Source of the DNA: Tetrahymena thermophila SB210
Taxonomy: Eukaryota; Ciliophora; Oligohymenophorea; Hymenostomatida; Tetrahymenidae
Assembly (NCBI RefSeq): GCF_000189635.1
Contig: NW_002476439.1
Location: forward strand, 5,205 to 69,204
Direction: 5' to 3'
DNA length: 64,000 bases
Made by a program: the position numbers and the translations under genes. Under the pieces are notes generated by a model. That model was not told the DNA's origin and ran no database searches. It saw only the letters and a program-made list of their open reading frames with translations. Positions 51,510 through 63,582 of this stretch are shown one piece after another (the stretch's first letter is position 1; each line of letters begins with the position of its first letter).

Positions 51510-53419
51510 TTATTGTTGAATGTTTATCAGTTAAGCAATTTTAAATAAGTTTAACCTGTAGAAAAAACTTTAAAGTTGTTTATTATGAATTTAGAGTGGA
51601 ATTAAATTTAAGTAAAAATGTCATAAGCTAAATATGCAAAATGACATCATTTGCTCTTTAGAGATGGGTTTTCTGGCTTAAACTCTACTAATTTTTAACT
51701 TTCTTTGTATAAAAAGATATTAATTAAACTTAACTGCGATCGTTGCTTAGCTAATACATCAACTACTTAACTATTTAAAGATAATTGACACGATTTAACT
51801 ATAATTAAATATAGCCAACCAATCCTACTTAAGTATCAAAAAGATACAACAAAATCATTAATTTGTTTACACAATTTATAATTTTTATTTTCCCATCATA
51901 TTCCTTACTTACATACATGCATTTCCTTACTTTTGTAAGTGAACAAATGACACTTACATTACATTACAGCATGCAATATTAAATATAAATCAATCAATCA
52001 ATCAATTATTTTTCTTACATTTAATCCTTCATAAAAATACCTACTATTAAAAAATAAATACTTAAAAAAATACTTATTTTCTAAAATAAAATTGCAAATA
52101 AAAAATATCTTTTCTAATTCAAGTTACTTTCTAATTTCAAACATTACCAAACGCTATTTTTGAGTAAACCAAATCAATTTGGATACTTGAAAAAACTAAA
52201 TCAAATTATTCATTCATTTTTCTTTTTCTTTTCATCTTCAAAAAATTCAACAACAAGATATTAAAAAAAAGAAATTCAGAATCATTTTAAATTTATTCTT
52301 AAAATTTTATTTTCAATTTAAATTTCTTAAAAAACCCAAATAAAAAATTTATTTTTGGTTAAAAATGATTTAATAAAAAGCCTTTAAGTTTTTGCTCAAT
52401 GTTAAATTTATTCTTAAAATATTATTTTTAATTTGAATTTCTTAAAAATCCAAATAGAAAATTTAGTTTTTGTTATAAAAGATAAAAAAGATTGAAAAAT
52501 TCTTAGCTTTTGCTCAATGTTAAATTTATTCTTAAAATATTATTTTCTATTTAAATTTCTTAAAAATCCAAATAGAAAATTTAGTTTTGCTTAAAACTGA
52601 TTAAATAAAAATCATTGAAAAGGTTTTTAGTTTTTGCTCAGTGTTAAATTTATTCTTAAAATATTATTTTTAATCTTAAAAAATCCAAATAGAAAATTTA
52701 GTTTTTGCTAAAAAAGAAAAAAATGATTGAACAATTCTTAGCTTTTAATCACTTTAAATTTATTCTTAAAATATTATTTTTCATTTAAATTTCTTAGAAA
52801 TCCAAATAGAAAAGTTTTTTACTAAAGGAGTAAATAAAAATGATTGAAATAAATATCTTTGTTAAATTTAAAATTTATTTTGTTCAGAATTGTTTTAAAA
52901 TTTAATTAATTAATTTTTGATTTGATCTTTCTGAAATAAAGAGTAATAGAAAAATGCATTTATAGGGAAGGTAGCGGTATTTGGATGTAATTAATTTCAA
53001 AAAATAGTGAAATGAGTTCTAAATTTTGTTAAGAAATCATTAGATAAGATCAAGAGTTAATTTTTAAATTATGATTTAGATGAATTTGTAGCATAAATTT
53101 ATCAAATTTTTTGGATTGAATTAGAATTACAAAAAGAAACAAAGAAGAATTGATTGATAAGAGAAAACATTAACTAGATTTTGATAAAAATACAAAAAAT
53201 ATTTTAGTTATCTTTAGATTTAGATTAAATTATAAATTAACCATTTGATTGATATTAACCGCGAATAAATATTCAAAAGTTGCTATTAAAAAATAATATT
53301 TAGCTAGTTATAACTCTATCAAGCAAGTTTGTTCAAAATTAATATATATTTTTTATTATTCTAATAAATAGCTAGTTCGATTATTATCAAAATATTTAGC
53401 TCAATTCGATTTACATTCA
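51510..53419. other. Intergenic region upstream of the helicase
   Basis: A+T-rich, with an (ATCA)n run near 51.99 kb and the five-copy tandem array listed separately. Nothing else recognised. Confidence 0.5.
52270..52830. repeat. Five-copy tandem array, unit about 110-124 bp
   Basis: The phrase aaatttattcttaaaat recurs at about 52289, 52404, 52522, 52646 and 52756. Each copy is followed by a cttaaaaatccaaatagaaa-type block and a variable A/T linker. Middle copies are the most alike. It ends roughly 590 bp before the helicase ATG. Confidence 0.85.
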
Positions 53420-56400
53420 ATGCAATAGGGATAGATTACTAACTTTTTTAAGAGTTCATCTAAAAGGAAGCTTGATTTTAAGCTCAAAAATGGAGCTGAG
53501 ATCAAGCCTAATGAGGAATAGGAAAAGATTATTTATGAGGATAAAAAAAACCACATGCAAATCAAGGCTTGTGCAGGATCTGGTAAAACTACTACGATTC
53601 TCTGCAGGGTCAAGTATTTAATTGAAAAGGAAAATGTCAATCCTAATAAAATTTTGATTACTGCTTTCAATGTTGATGCAGCTAAAAATGTCAAGTAGAA
53701 ATTAAATTAGCTTGTTTCAGAAAAGGTTGAAAAACTTATCACTGTAAACAATATTGATAAACTAAGCAAGCAATGGGTAACTCAATCAAAGCAGTTTGAT
53801 GTTGATTAGCTCTACGTCAAAGAGTATACCACCAAAGTTGTTTAGCTCATGAAGAAAGACAAAGCATTTAGAAATAAAATTGTCAGCTAATTTGATTATA
53901 TTTTCTTTGATGAATTTCAAGATATCAATCCTGATGAATATGAAATGCTCAAGATTTTTGCAAGCGAAAATACTGTCATCACTTTTATTGGAGATGACGC
54001 ACAAAATATTTACGGATTTAGAGAAGCAAAACTCCATAATAGCACTCAAGCGGTAGATTCAGATTTTCCTGATATAAAAAAATATTATTTGACATGTAAT
54101 TATAGATCTACAGAATATATAGTACAATTTGCTAATTCTGTCCTTGAAAGTGCTAAATCTGACTATGGATACAAAATGTAGATGACTTCATTTCCTCCAA
54201 ATAATCAAGGTAATAATTAACCTCCTGAATTCACTAAGTATGTTAGTATAAATGAATAGAATGAGTCTATTATTTCTCATATTTTGGAACTTGTAGAAAG
54301 TGGATTTACTTTTGATTAAATTGCTGTATTAAGTCGAACAAATAAGCCTTTATAATTTTTAGAGGAATCTCTTGAGATTTATAACAATTAAAAAGGAAAG
54401 ACTTCAGTTGGGAAGGAAGGTGTTATTAAAATAGATGGTGACAGTCAAGCTAGCTTGAATAGTGGTAAAAGTAGTTAAGGAAAAAGCTAAAAGAATTCTC
54501 TTAAAAAAGAAGAAACTTTTGATGGAAGAATTCCTTATGTGGCTCACATTTCGGATAATAAAGAAAAGAATATCAAGCTTAAATTTAAAAACAGCAGCTC
54601 TGAATAAAAAGTAACTCTCACCACTATCCATAAATCTAAAGGTTTAGAATGGGATGTAGTCTTTTTAATTGGACTTAATGACGATTATTTTCCAGGTAAA
54701 ATTTAATTTTATCAATTTAAAATAAGTTTTTTTGGAACTAAAGATTTTAAATAGGCACAAATAAAGAAAAAGAAGAAGAGGAAGAGAGAAGAATATTTTA
54801 CGTAGCAGTAACCAGAGCAAAAAAGAAATTGCTCATGAGTTTTGTTTGGAGTAAAAACAATTAAAACATGACCAGGTTCGTTGCTTAAATTAAATCTAAT
54901 CTCTACATGGGATACACACAGCCTTGGATCAGCGAATAGCAGAAATGCAATGAAAAAATGAGGACAATCGATAAAATAAAAAGCAAAACAGTGATTTTAA
55001 CAGATATAATTGAATTTCTTAATAAAGATCATTATGAGCAACTTAGAAATTAAGGATTTTTAGACTTAAAGAAAGAAATTATTCAAATTCACTTTAAATG
55101 TAAACTAGGACAATACATTATTGATAATAATTTAGTTCCTGAATTTGCTTAATTTTTTAAATCGTATTTGATTCGATCAATAGGAGAAGAATACAATGCC
55201 ATGCTAACTGGCAAAGAGACATCCTCAGTAAATAGCAAATCGAAGGGAAACAAGTATGACAAAGGAGATGATTATGAGAATGACTAAATGGCTATGGCTT
55301 TTAATAATAAGTATTGCTAAGGAGTCTTGTTCTCTGAAACTAGTTTCAGCAATTTAGAGCACAACTCTGTAAACAATTTAATATACTCTATTGATTAAAA
55401 TTTATTAAGCAGCTATTACATTCAGGATACCAAAAAGAGAGAAGAAATATTCAAATCTCTCATTCAGTTTAAGGACAAAAATCAAAAATCAGATGACATT
55501 CTTAAAAGCATATTCAATGTTTCTATGTGTTATAGCATTTTTAATTAAAGAAAAAGACTCTTACACAAAGACGATGCATTTAAGCATTTCGAAATGAATA
55601 AAAATATTTTGAAAAATAGCAAAAAAGCATTCATTCCTGAAGTATTAAAAAAGACACCTAAAGGAAGTGATGTTCCTCAAGTAAATTAAACAATTTACGA
55701 TGAAACTTATTAAATAAAAGCTGACTACGATATAATCACTGAAGATACTATTTTTGAGATCAGATTTTAGTAGCAGCAATTAGTAAAACCTGAGGATATA
55801 ATAGAATTGCAAGCAAAAGCTTAAATACTTTAAAGTGCATGGAAAATAAATAAAATTAAATATATAACGATTTATTATCCACTCTAAGGAGAATTGATAA
55901 CTATGGATATACAAAATAAGCAGTTAGAAGGAGTTATGAAAGTGCTATATAACGCGAGATAAGATAAATAGGAAGCATGTTCAGTTGCAAGTAAATCAGT
56001 CCCTTCTTCTAACCAAGAATCTCAGCTGAATCTAAGCTAATCGAATATTAAATTGCCTATGCAAAATTAAATTCTTAAACTAAGTCACGATTATTTTAAC
56101 AAATCTGAATCAGATGATTCATTTCATAGCCAGAAAAATCCATTATCAAAGAAAAAAGATCCAAAATCCCTCTTTGAAAAGTATGGCCAAGAAGAAGATC
56201 TTTATGAAAACCACTTTGGAGACGAGTACTATGACAACTATGATTGTTTACCAATAACAAAAGCATAATACAAAGAAATTACAAGCAAGATGTCCTTGAA
56301 AATAGGATCCTAATCATAAAACAGTCAATTTTCATAGGAAAATGCATATTTTAAAAACAATATTAATGGCTCATAAAATTTCAATAATAGATCTAAAAGT

Positions 56401-56760
56401 TTAAATGAAAGTGATGAGTCCCAGAAAACAAACAATAGCAGCAGCAATTATGCCAACTTTGGATTCGTTAAAGCAAGTGATATAGCAAGTATTAAATCTT
56501 CCTTATAAGCAAAGAAATCAGTAACAGCTCAATAAAAGTGCATTCAAAAACTTTCAATACCTGTCTCTTCTTCCTCTCAATCCCAAGAAAAACCCGCCTT
56601 CAACAACCCAACCACTTCCTTCTTACGAGAAGACCAAACGAAATTCACCTATGCATCTTCTTTCCACAAATCTTTAGATTAAACAACAAAATTCGCCTCA
56701 GTATCTTCGTTTCACAAACCTCTAATAAAAAAAAATTAAAACACTCAAAACAAAAACTGA
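53420..56760 (+). CDS. UvrD/Rep/Srs2-type SF1A helicase with N-terminal PIP box
   Basis: Two exons (53420-54695, 54755-56760), 1,093 aa. Helicase motifs in order: Walker [10 protein letters not shown] (about 51-59), Walker B FFDEFQD (about 162-168), [11 protein letters not shown] (about 191-201), TCNYRS (about 225-230), [15 protein letters not shown] (about 400-414), and [13 protein letters not shown] (about 434-446). These define a 3'-5' ATP-dependent DNA translocase that removes recombinase or other proteins from ssDNA or unwinds it. Residues 3-10 (QGQITNFF) match the PCNA-binding PIP box Q-x-x-I-x-x-F-F, followed by KSSSKRK. The 400-residue C-terminal part is Ser/Asn/Gln-rich and unlike UvrD. 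It ends with a duplicated SSFHKSL/SSFHKPL motif. The closest functional analogy is Srs2 or PARI. Confidence 0.9.
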
Positions 56761-57986
56761 AAATTAAAAAAATCTACAACAAACCTAAAAAATTCTGTTA
56801 ATAAATAAATGAAACATTGCATTGCTCCTTTTAATTTTAACTAATATATTTTAATCAAATTAAAACATTTAGCAAGACTATCATTTTATAACTACTTCTA
56901 ACTATCTAATTATATTTCTATATACTTCATTTGTATAATTTCATATCAAAATTTACATTTAATAATTTGTTAAATTCATTTTTCAATTATTCTAGTTAAA
57001 ATAAATATAATTATTAATAATTGTTATATTAAAATTAAATATATTTTTAATAATAAATTAAATAATTAATTATAAATATAAACTAAAATAAGAATTTTGT
57101 CAAATTATTTTTTTTACAAAAAATTCTACTTAAACTTGGATTAAAAACTTCTTTCTCACAAATTTCCTTATTTTTTTTTTTTGATAGCGAGTGTTTCAGA
57201 GTCTAATATCTAATTATTTACTATAAGTTTACAATCAAATGATTTAAGAAACTATTTAAATTAAAAATATTTCTATATAAAAATTTATTAAATGGTATTA
57301 TTATCAATGAATGAATAAATCAATCAGTGATACTTGAGAAATAAATTATAAAATATTAGTTTGTTTTCAGGTTTATTTGAATGTAATTGAAATATTTATA
57401 AATTAATTAATAAAATATTAGATAAAGAAAGCTCGAATTGAGGAAGTGAATAATATTGATAGAAAATAATTAAATATATGGTGATCTTATTTATATTTTT
57501 ATTATAAAGCATTCTTTACAAATTAATATATAAAATGACAGTAGAAATAAATAATATCATGATAAAAACAATTAATAAAATTATTAGTTTTTTTTTCTAT
57601 AAAAATGGCTACTAAAATGCCAGTCTGAAATATGCTTTTTAGCCTTTTTGTTTTTCAAATAAAATTCTACTAGTAGAAATATTTTGTATTTAATAGAGAG
57701 AAAGATATTTGGAAATGAATAAATCATTGTTACTTTGTTACTCAATGTAAATAAATTGTAGGAATATACAGCAATCTATCTACTCAATAAAAATTTAAAC
57801 AATACTTGCAACTTTGATCATTAAAAGCTTATACAAACTCTTGATGAATTTCCAATTTTTATTTATTTATTAATAAATAAATAATAAATAGTAAGACAAA
57901 TATTTGCAAATTAAATCGATTTGTTTTTATACTATTAATATAGCTAAAAATTAATTAAAAATTCAATGAAATAGTTTAATTTTGAT
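56761..57986. other. Intergenic A+T-rich region
   Basis: Between two same-strand genes. No coding signal or notable repeat. Confidence 0.5.
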
Positions 57987-60900
57987 ATGGCAGGCTAGTC
58001 CTCTTCTAAGAGCTTTTAAAGCAATTCAAAGAAACAAAATATTGCTAACTAGATGAAGTTGAATTTAGTGCCTCAAAATTCTCAGAATTCTAACAATTAA
58101 TTCTCCAAAAATTAGCAGCAACTGTCTCCTAACTTTAAAGTAAAGCTCAATTTGTTGACTCAGATGAATAGCGAAAAAATTTATGAAACCTAGAAATCTC
58201 CCATTTAGCAAATGGCTCAATATCAATTGAAATAGATTCACAATAGCTTCAGTGTAGAAAAGAAGAAAAAGAGCTTGGAGAGCTTGATTAATTTAAAAAA
58301 TCATTTAAGTCCAGTTTAGAATAGCAGCAAGAACAACTATTTCTTTGTTGAGAAGACTAATTATAAGGAGGATTCTAAATAATTTAGTCAGTCACCTTGG
58401 AATGAAAATTCTACAGCAACCAAATTGAATAAGAATAAAAGTCCTGATTATTTTTAATTCTAAGATGTGAGCATGTCAAATAATGAAAATAAAAAGATGC
58501 CTTACTTTATAGAAACTCCTAATAGTAAATCAGATAACAAATTGCCATTCTAAAAAAGAGTAGGGTAAAATTAGAGAAGCAGCTTAACAGATTTACCAAC
58601 AACTTAGAATGAATACAGTCCTGGCAAACAGGAATAATTTTTGTCAACATTGCGTTTACCCTATATTCAGATAAATTCATAATAGTTGGATTCTAACATT
58701 TAAAAAAACAAGCAAGCAATTAAATAGATGACTTAAGAGATGTTTTTAAATAAAAAGTAAGTGGTGAAGAAAGTAAAACAGCCAAATAAGTCAGTTGATT
58801 TACTTGAATACTTCGAATAATCTAAGTTACCAGCTTCTTCTTTGGCGAATATAAAAGAAGCAGAATTTGCATCACCGAACTCAATGCAATCTCTGAAAAA
58901 ATCGTCAACTTTAAGTGTATTAAAATTCATTAACGAGTCTAAAGACAATGCAAACAGAATGTAATAAGAATAATAATTTTAAAGCACTTTATGTAAAATA
59001 ACTGAAGGAGATGAATAACCCTTAAAACCAAAATAGCACGCAGATACTTAGAATTTTATGAATTATTGGTAATATAAAGAAAAGGTAAACTAAAATAAAG
59101 ATAGAAACTATAAAAAAGTAAGATAACTTAATCTGCAGGAGTCCTTACAAAAGCTTGAATCAAGCTCATAAAAATTGGGCATTTCCAGCCGCTTGAATTA
59201 TGCTGAAGAATTAAAATCACCAATAACAAACAGATAAGGTAAATTTATAAATTTAATCAAAAATCAATTAATGTTAATCTACATAAAATTAATTTTTAAA
59301 CACAAAATAAAAATTATTGATAAAACTTTTATCATTTTTCATTCAAATTTAAATATCATAAAATATTTTTTTAATTTTATCTTTTCTTTGGAAAATTTCA
59401 AAAAATAAATTAAGATAAAAAAATAAAGAAATTTTTATTTTACTTTTAATTTAAAAATATAAAAAATAAAAATATTAAATTTATTAATTTATTTTAATAA
59501 AGATTAACAAGTAGGATCTTATACAGAATTCAATGTTAATCAAAATCAATTTGATTACTCTAAGCTGATTGATCAGAGTCCTTAAAAAGCAAAAGAAGTT
59601 TAGTAAAAATAGAAGAAGAAAGATGAGTAAGAGGAAGCTTTGCTTTTACAAAATATTATAACTTGTGAAGGAGCAGCTTAATTAATTATGGAGAAATTTA
59701 TTGAAGAACTATCAAGTGAAGATTCAGAATTAAAGCAAACATTTAATGATTCAATTTAGAATAATAATGCATTTAATTTAGGATTTGTTCTCAAGAAATA
59801 CTTTTTATTTTGCTTAGAAAAGGTAAAGGAAGAATATAAACAGAATCATAATAACAACAAAGCAATGAAAACTAAAAGAGAAGCTAAATAGGAAGATTTA
59901 GATTCTAGTCTTTAAAATTTGATTTTGAGTGAGTAATTTTTAGAGAAATCAAAAGATTTGATAAATTAGATACTATTTAATATTGGAATAGACCTTTCTT
60001 TCATTAAAGAGATAACTAAATATTTTGATGAATATGGCAAATTTTTTATTCCTTAAAACAATGTTAAGCGTATTGGCATGCACAATATTGAAGAGATATT
60101 AAAGAGACTTTTAATACAGTTGGTAGAAAATCATTTGTTAGAAAAAGAGATAATTTAAGCATAGATTGGATCTATGAAAAATAAACCTAATTATTATCTA
60201 GAGGAAATTCAAAAAAAGATGTTAGATTTTACAGTGAATTTGCTTAATGAACATAATGAATCTGTTTTCATTCAAATAGCAGATATCAAGAAATTCTAAT
60301 AAATTCATAACTTTGAGTATTTTATGCTTAAGATAATTCTTCTTAATATCTTGAGAGACATGAAATTGGAGTGGTAAAATATCAATATTATTCTTGAAAA
60401 AGTAGAAAATATTCGTTTGCTCTTTTTTAGAGAGGCAAAGATTAACAGTATAGATCTTTTCTTTGACAAAAAAGAAAACCATCCAATAATTAAATCCTAT
60501 TTTATGAAGAACAAATTCCTTGTTGACTGCATTGGGGAAAGCAACCTCGATAGTTTCATCAGGTTTTTAGATTAATTTGTTATGGGTTTCAGAGATTATC
60601 AAAATATTAAAAAGTATTTGAACCCTAAAATATAGTTTAACAAAGACTTTGTGTTGAAATTTGGATAAGAGTTGAATGAAATTATTCCAGAACACGTAGT
60701 CAGAAAAGAGACTCTTATTTTGGATATCAAACACTAATTGAACAAAGTGCTGGAAGCTTTGGAATAAAAGAAAGAAAAGTAAGAACAACACGATGAAGAA
60801 TAGAAACAATTTCTAAAAAGTTTGGAATAAATAAATATTTAAGAGATGATTTATAAGCTTGTTGACTTAGTTGAGTATAAAATAGTAACTAAAGAAATAC

Positions 60901-61157
60901 CAGAAGACGTTCAAGAATAAGACTTGCTTGTTAACTCTAAATTTCTAGATTACTTCCTTCATTTTACATTCTAGAATAAAGGACTTGCCTTCTCTTACTA
61001 TGACTTAGAAGTAGCCTATTCTTACTTTAAAATGAATTCGATCAAGGCATTCTAATATTGGATTGAAAACCTCTGCAAAATCATTAATCAAAGTTACCCT
61101 GAAATCAAAGAATTCAACATCTTTAAATATTTATCCTAATTTATGAAAATTTATTGA
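57987..61157 (+). CDS. Protein of unknown function, 968 aa
   Basis: Two exons, 57987-59238 and 59503-61157, joined in phase 1. The first 420 residues are Ser/Asn/Gln/Lys-rich and low-complexity, starting MAGQSSSKSFQSNSKKQ, with repeated S-P sites that could be phosphorylated. From about residue 430 the protein is a long, ordered alpha-helical array: GFVLKKYFLFCLEKVKEEYK, KEITKYFDEYGKFFIPQNNV, SFIRFLDQFVMGFRDYQ, HFTFQNKGLAFSYYDLEVAY and, near the end, NSIKAFQYWIENL. A Lys/Glu coiled-coil segment (about residues 810-845) lies in it. No signal peptide, membrane segment or catalytic motif was seen. The architecture, a disordered tail plus helical solenoid, suggests a scaffold or complex subunit, but I recognise no family. 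Confidence 0.85.
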
Positions 61158-61541
61158 TAAAAATAAATATTAATGAGTAAACAAATAAATTAATAAACAA
61201 AAAAACTCAAATATCAAACAAAAATTTATTAAATATTATCAAAATAAAATCTAACATATTCCTTAATCTTTCTTTATAAAATAATAAATATATTTATAAT
61301 CAATGTAAATTACTTGTTTTAAAAGTTTTTATTCAAATTTTAAATTTACATTTAGAATTTTTTTGACATTAAAAAACTTTTTTTGGCCTTTAATTTATGC
61401 GGCTCTTAATTAATGAGGATTTAGAGTATATATTTATATAATATTTTTAATGGTAATACAAATTTAATAAATTATAAAATAAATACAAATAAATTATATA
61501 CTTTTATTAAGATTTAAATGGGTTTTTTGATTATTTATTTA
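61158..61541. other. Convergent intergenic spacer
   Basis: A+T-rich sequence between the 3' ends of the 968-aa gene and the hydroxylase. No gene. Confidence 0.6.
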
Positions 61542-63582
61542 TCATTAATATTTATCAGTAGCAATAATTCTTCTGTCACACTCGATCTAAATATTAAAAA
61601 AATCAATTTAATTGTAAATTCTGATTACCAAAGTTAATAAATTTTTACTGTTTCTGTGTTGAAGTCATACCATGTTTTCATTGGTTTTTTCATTTATTCT
61701 CCAAATTTAACTAATCTTTCCAAGCATTCTTCAAATGAGTTAGTATAACAGTAAACTGGTTACACTTTCTAAATAGGATATTCACGATCACAGTCTTTGA
61801 ATGGATCTAAGTATTTAAATCTAGAATTTTGACTTAAGAAGTGCTTTTTATAATTAAAATAATTTATTAAAAATTAATTTAAATAAAAAAAGATTTTTTT
61901 ACCTCGCATTCACCTATGCAACCTATAATACCAGCTCCATAAGCCTTCATTTTACCATTTTCTTTACAAGCACCAAATTCAAGAGTGAACCAATAAATAT
62001 TACCAAGTCTTCTCAACTATTCATCATTAGCGCCAATGCTTAATAAACCGATTTCTTGACTTATATCTGCTACTACTGGATCTGCAAACATAGGAATATG
62101 TCCAACGACTAGTTAAATAAATATTTAATCATATATCATGTTTCATTTTAAAAATATAGCTACCTTCATGAACAATATCAGGCTCAGGAGTGTATTCTAC
62201 AGTCTTGTGATGACGAATATATTAAGTGGAAAAGAACACACGATGAGCTAAGGCATTCAAAAACTCTCTTTAAGAAAGAATTCCATGAGCGGCTTTAATT
62301 TTGAAGTTAGTTTTTTATCTAAGATAAGCATCTAAATCTCTTAACTATGGAATTTAATTTTATATTCCTAATTCCCTTTCTAGTTATCTTTTGTTATAAT
62401 TGTATCTGTCAGTGCACAGATCCTTATGGTAGGAGCTAAGCTTGTTGTAAATAGTTCTCCATGTTTAATTTTCCTATTCAGTATATTCTAAAATAGGAAT
62501 TGGCTAACCTAAAATGTGACTTTTAGAAACCTAAGCAATATAATCTCTTCTCTTTCTATATTCTGTATCCTTTAAATAGATTTTATAAATAATACATCAA
62601 ATAAGGTTTTTAATAAATTATTAACATCAAATGTAATTTAATTAATATAAATAATTTGATATTTACAGTGAATTATAAAGAATCTTTACAATTATCTTCT
62701 TCTACACGCATCAAATCTTGTCCAACTTTATTTTTAAAATCAAAAATGATATTTTTTTAAACAAATATTTTCTCATTTACTATATTGAAGATCATTTCTA
62801 TCTCTGGGAAACCATGGAACCACGTTAGTTTCATCTGAGAATTTAACAATATCAAATTTAGATTATAATTCTTAAAATGCTTATTGGACATTTTAGTATT
62901 TTCTATTTCCCTCAAAGGTACAAACGAACATAACATTTTGATTACTTCAATAATATAAAAATGATAAAATTAAAATCTTTTCAATTTAATTAAACATACT
63001 CTCTCCTCTTATTAAGAAGCTTAGATTCAATTTAAGTCAAATTTATGCTGTGTTATTTAAAAACATCAAGGACATTGCTTAAACTCCCAACTTAATCTCT
63101 AGTGATGATTTATAATTCTATTGGTATTTTATTTATTAAAGAAAGTGTTAAAAATTGAAGATTGCCTTTTATTTTAGTTCAATAACCAAAAAACTTATCT
63201 ATATATCTACTTTAAGTAAGATATGATTAACATTCTAATTAAATATATCTAACTATCTATTCAAGTATATTCTGTGGATAAATTGCCACAAAAATTTCAA
63301 TGATTTTACAAAAAATAAAATAATTCTAAATAGGTATTTTGTTTATCTTTCATAAATAATCATTTTATTCTTATTTAATAGAATTAAAAATTGTTTTTTT
63401 AAATTTTATTATTTAAATCTCATTAAATAAATCAAATGCTAATGAATTTAATCAATTATTTTGATATTTTAAATGCTTATATATGAGATTGAGAATGATA
63501 ATAATAAGATTGATTAAATTTATTAATTACCTTCAACTTTATCGTTTTCAAAATGTTTTTTGAACCCAACACTCTGACTCAT
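61542..63582 (-). CDS. PAH: Aromatic amino acid hydroxylase (phenylalanine 4-monooxygenase type)
   Basis: Eight exons: 63582-63531, 63117-63000, 62944-62781, 62725-62667, 62569-62164, 62108-61903, 61843-61649, 61586-61542, all in phase, 414 aa (human PAH 452). An N-terminal ACT regulatory domain is visible ([27 protein letters not shown]). The catalytic domain has [29 protein letters not shown] the pterin/iron core [20 protein letters not shown] and [20 protein letters not shown]. The two His of HEVVGH and the Glu of TLEFG are the expected Fe(II) ligands. The enzyme oxidises Phe to Tyr with tetrahydrobiopterin and O2. The end is short (DFNTETIECDRR), without the long tetramerisation helix of animal enzymes. 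Substrate preference versus Tyr or Trp cannot be settled from sequence alone. Confidence 0.95.

Noticed and set aside
54404-54631. Minus-strand ORF inside the helicase
   Set aside because: It is a shadow of the plus-strand coding frame between helicase motifs IV and V.
56538-56801. Plus-strand 87-aa ORF at the helicase 3' end
   Set aside because: It is out of frame with the helicase, whose frame stays open to TGA at 56758-56760 with typical codons.
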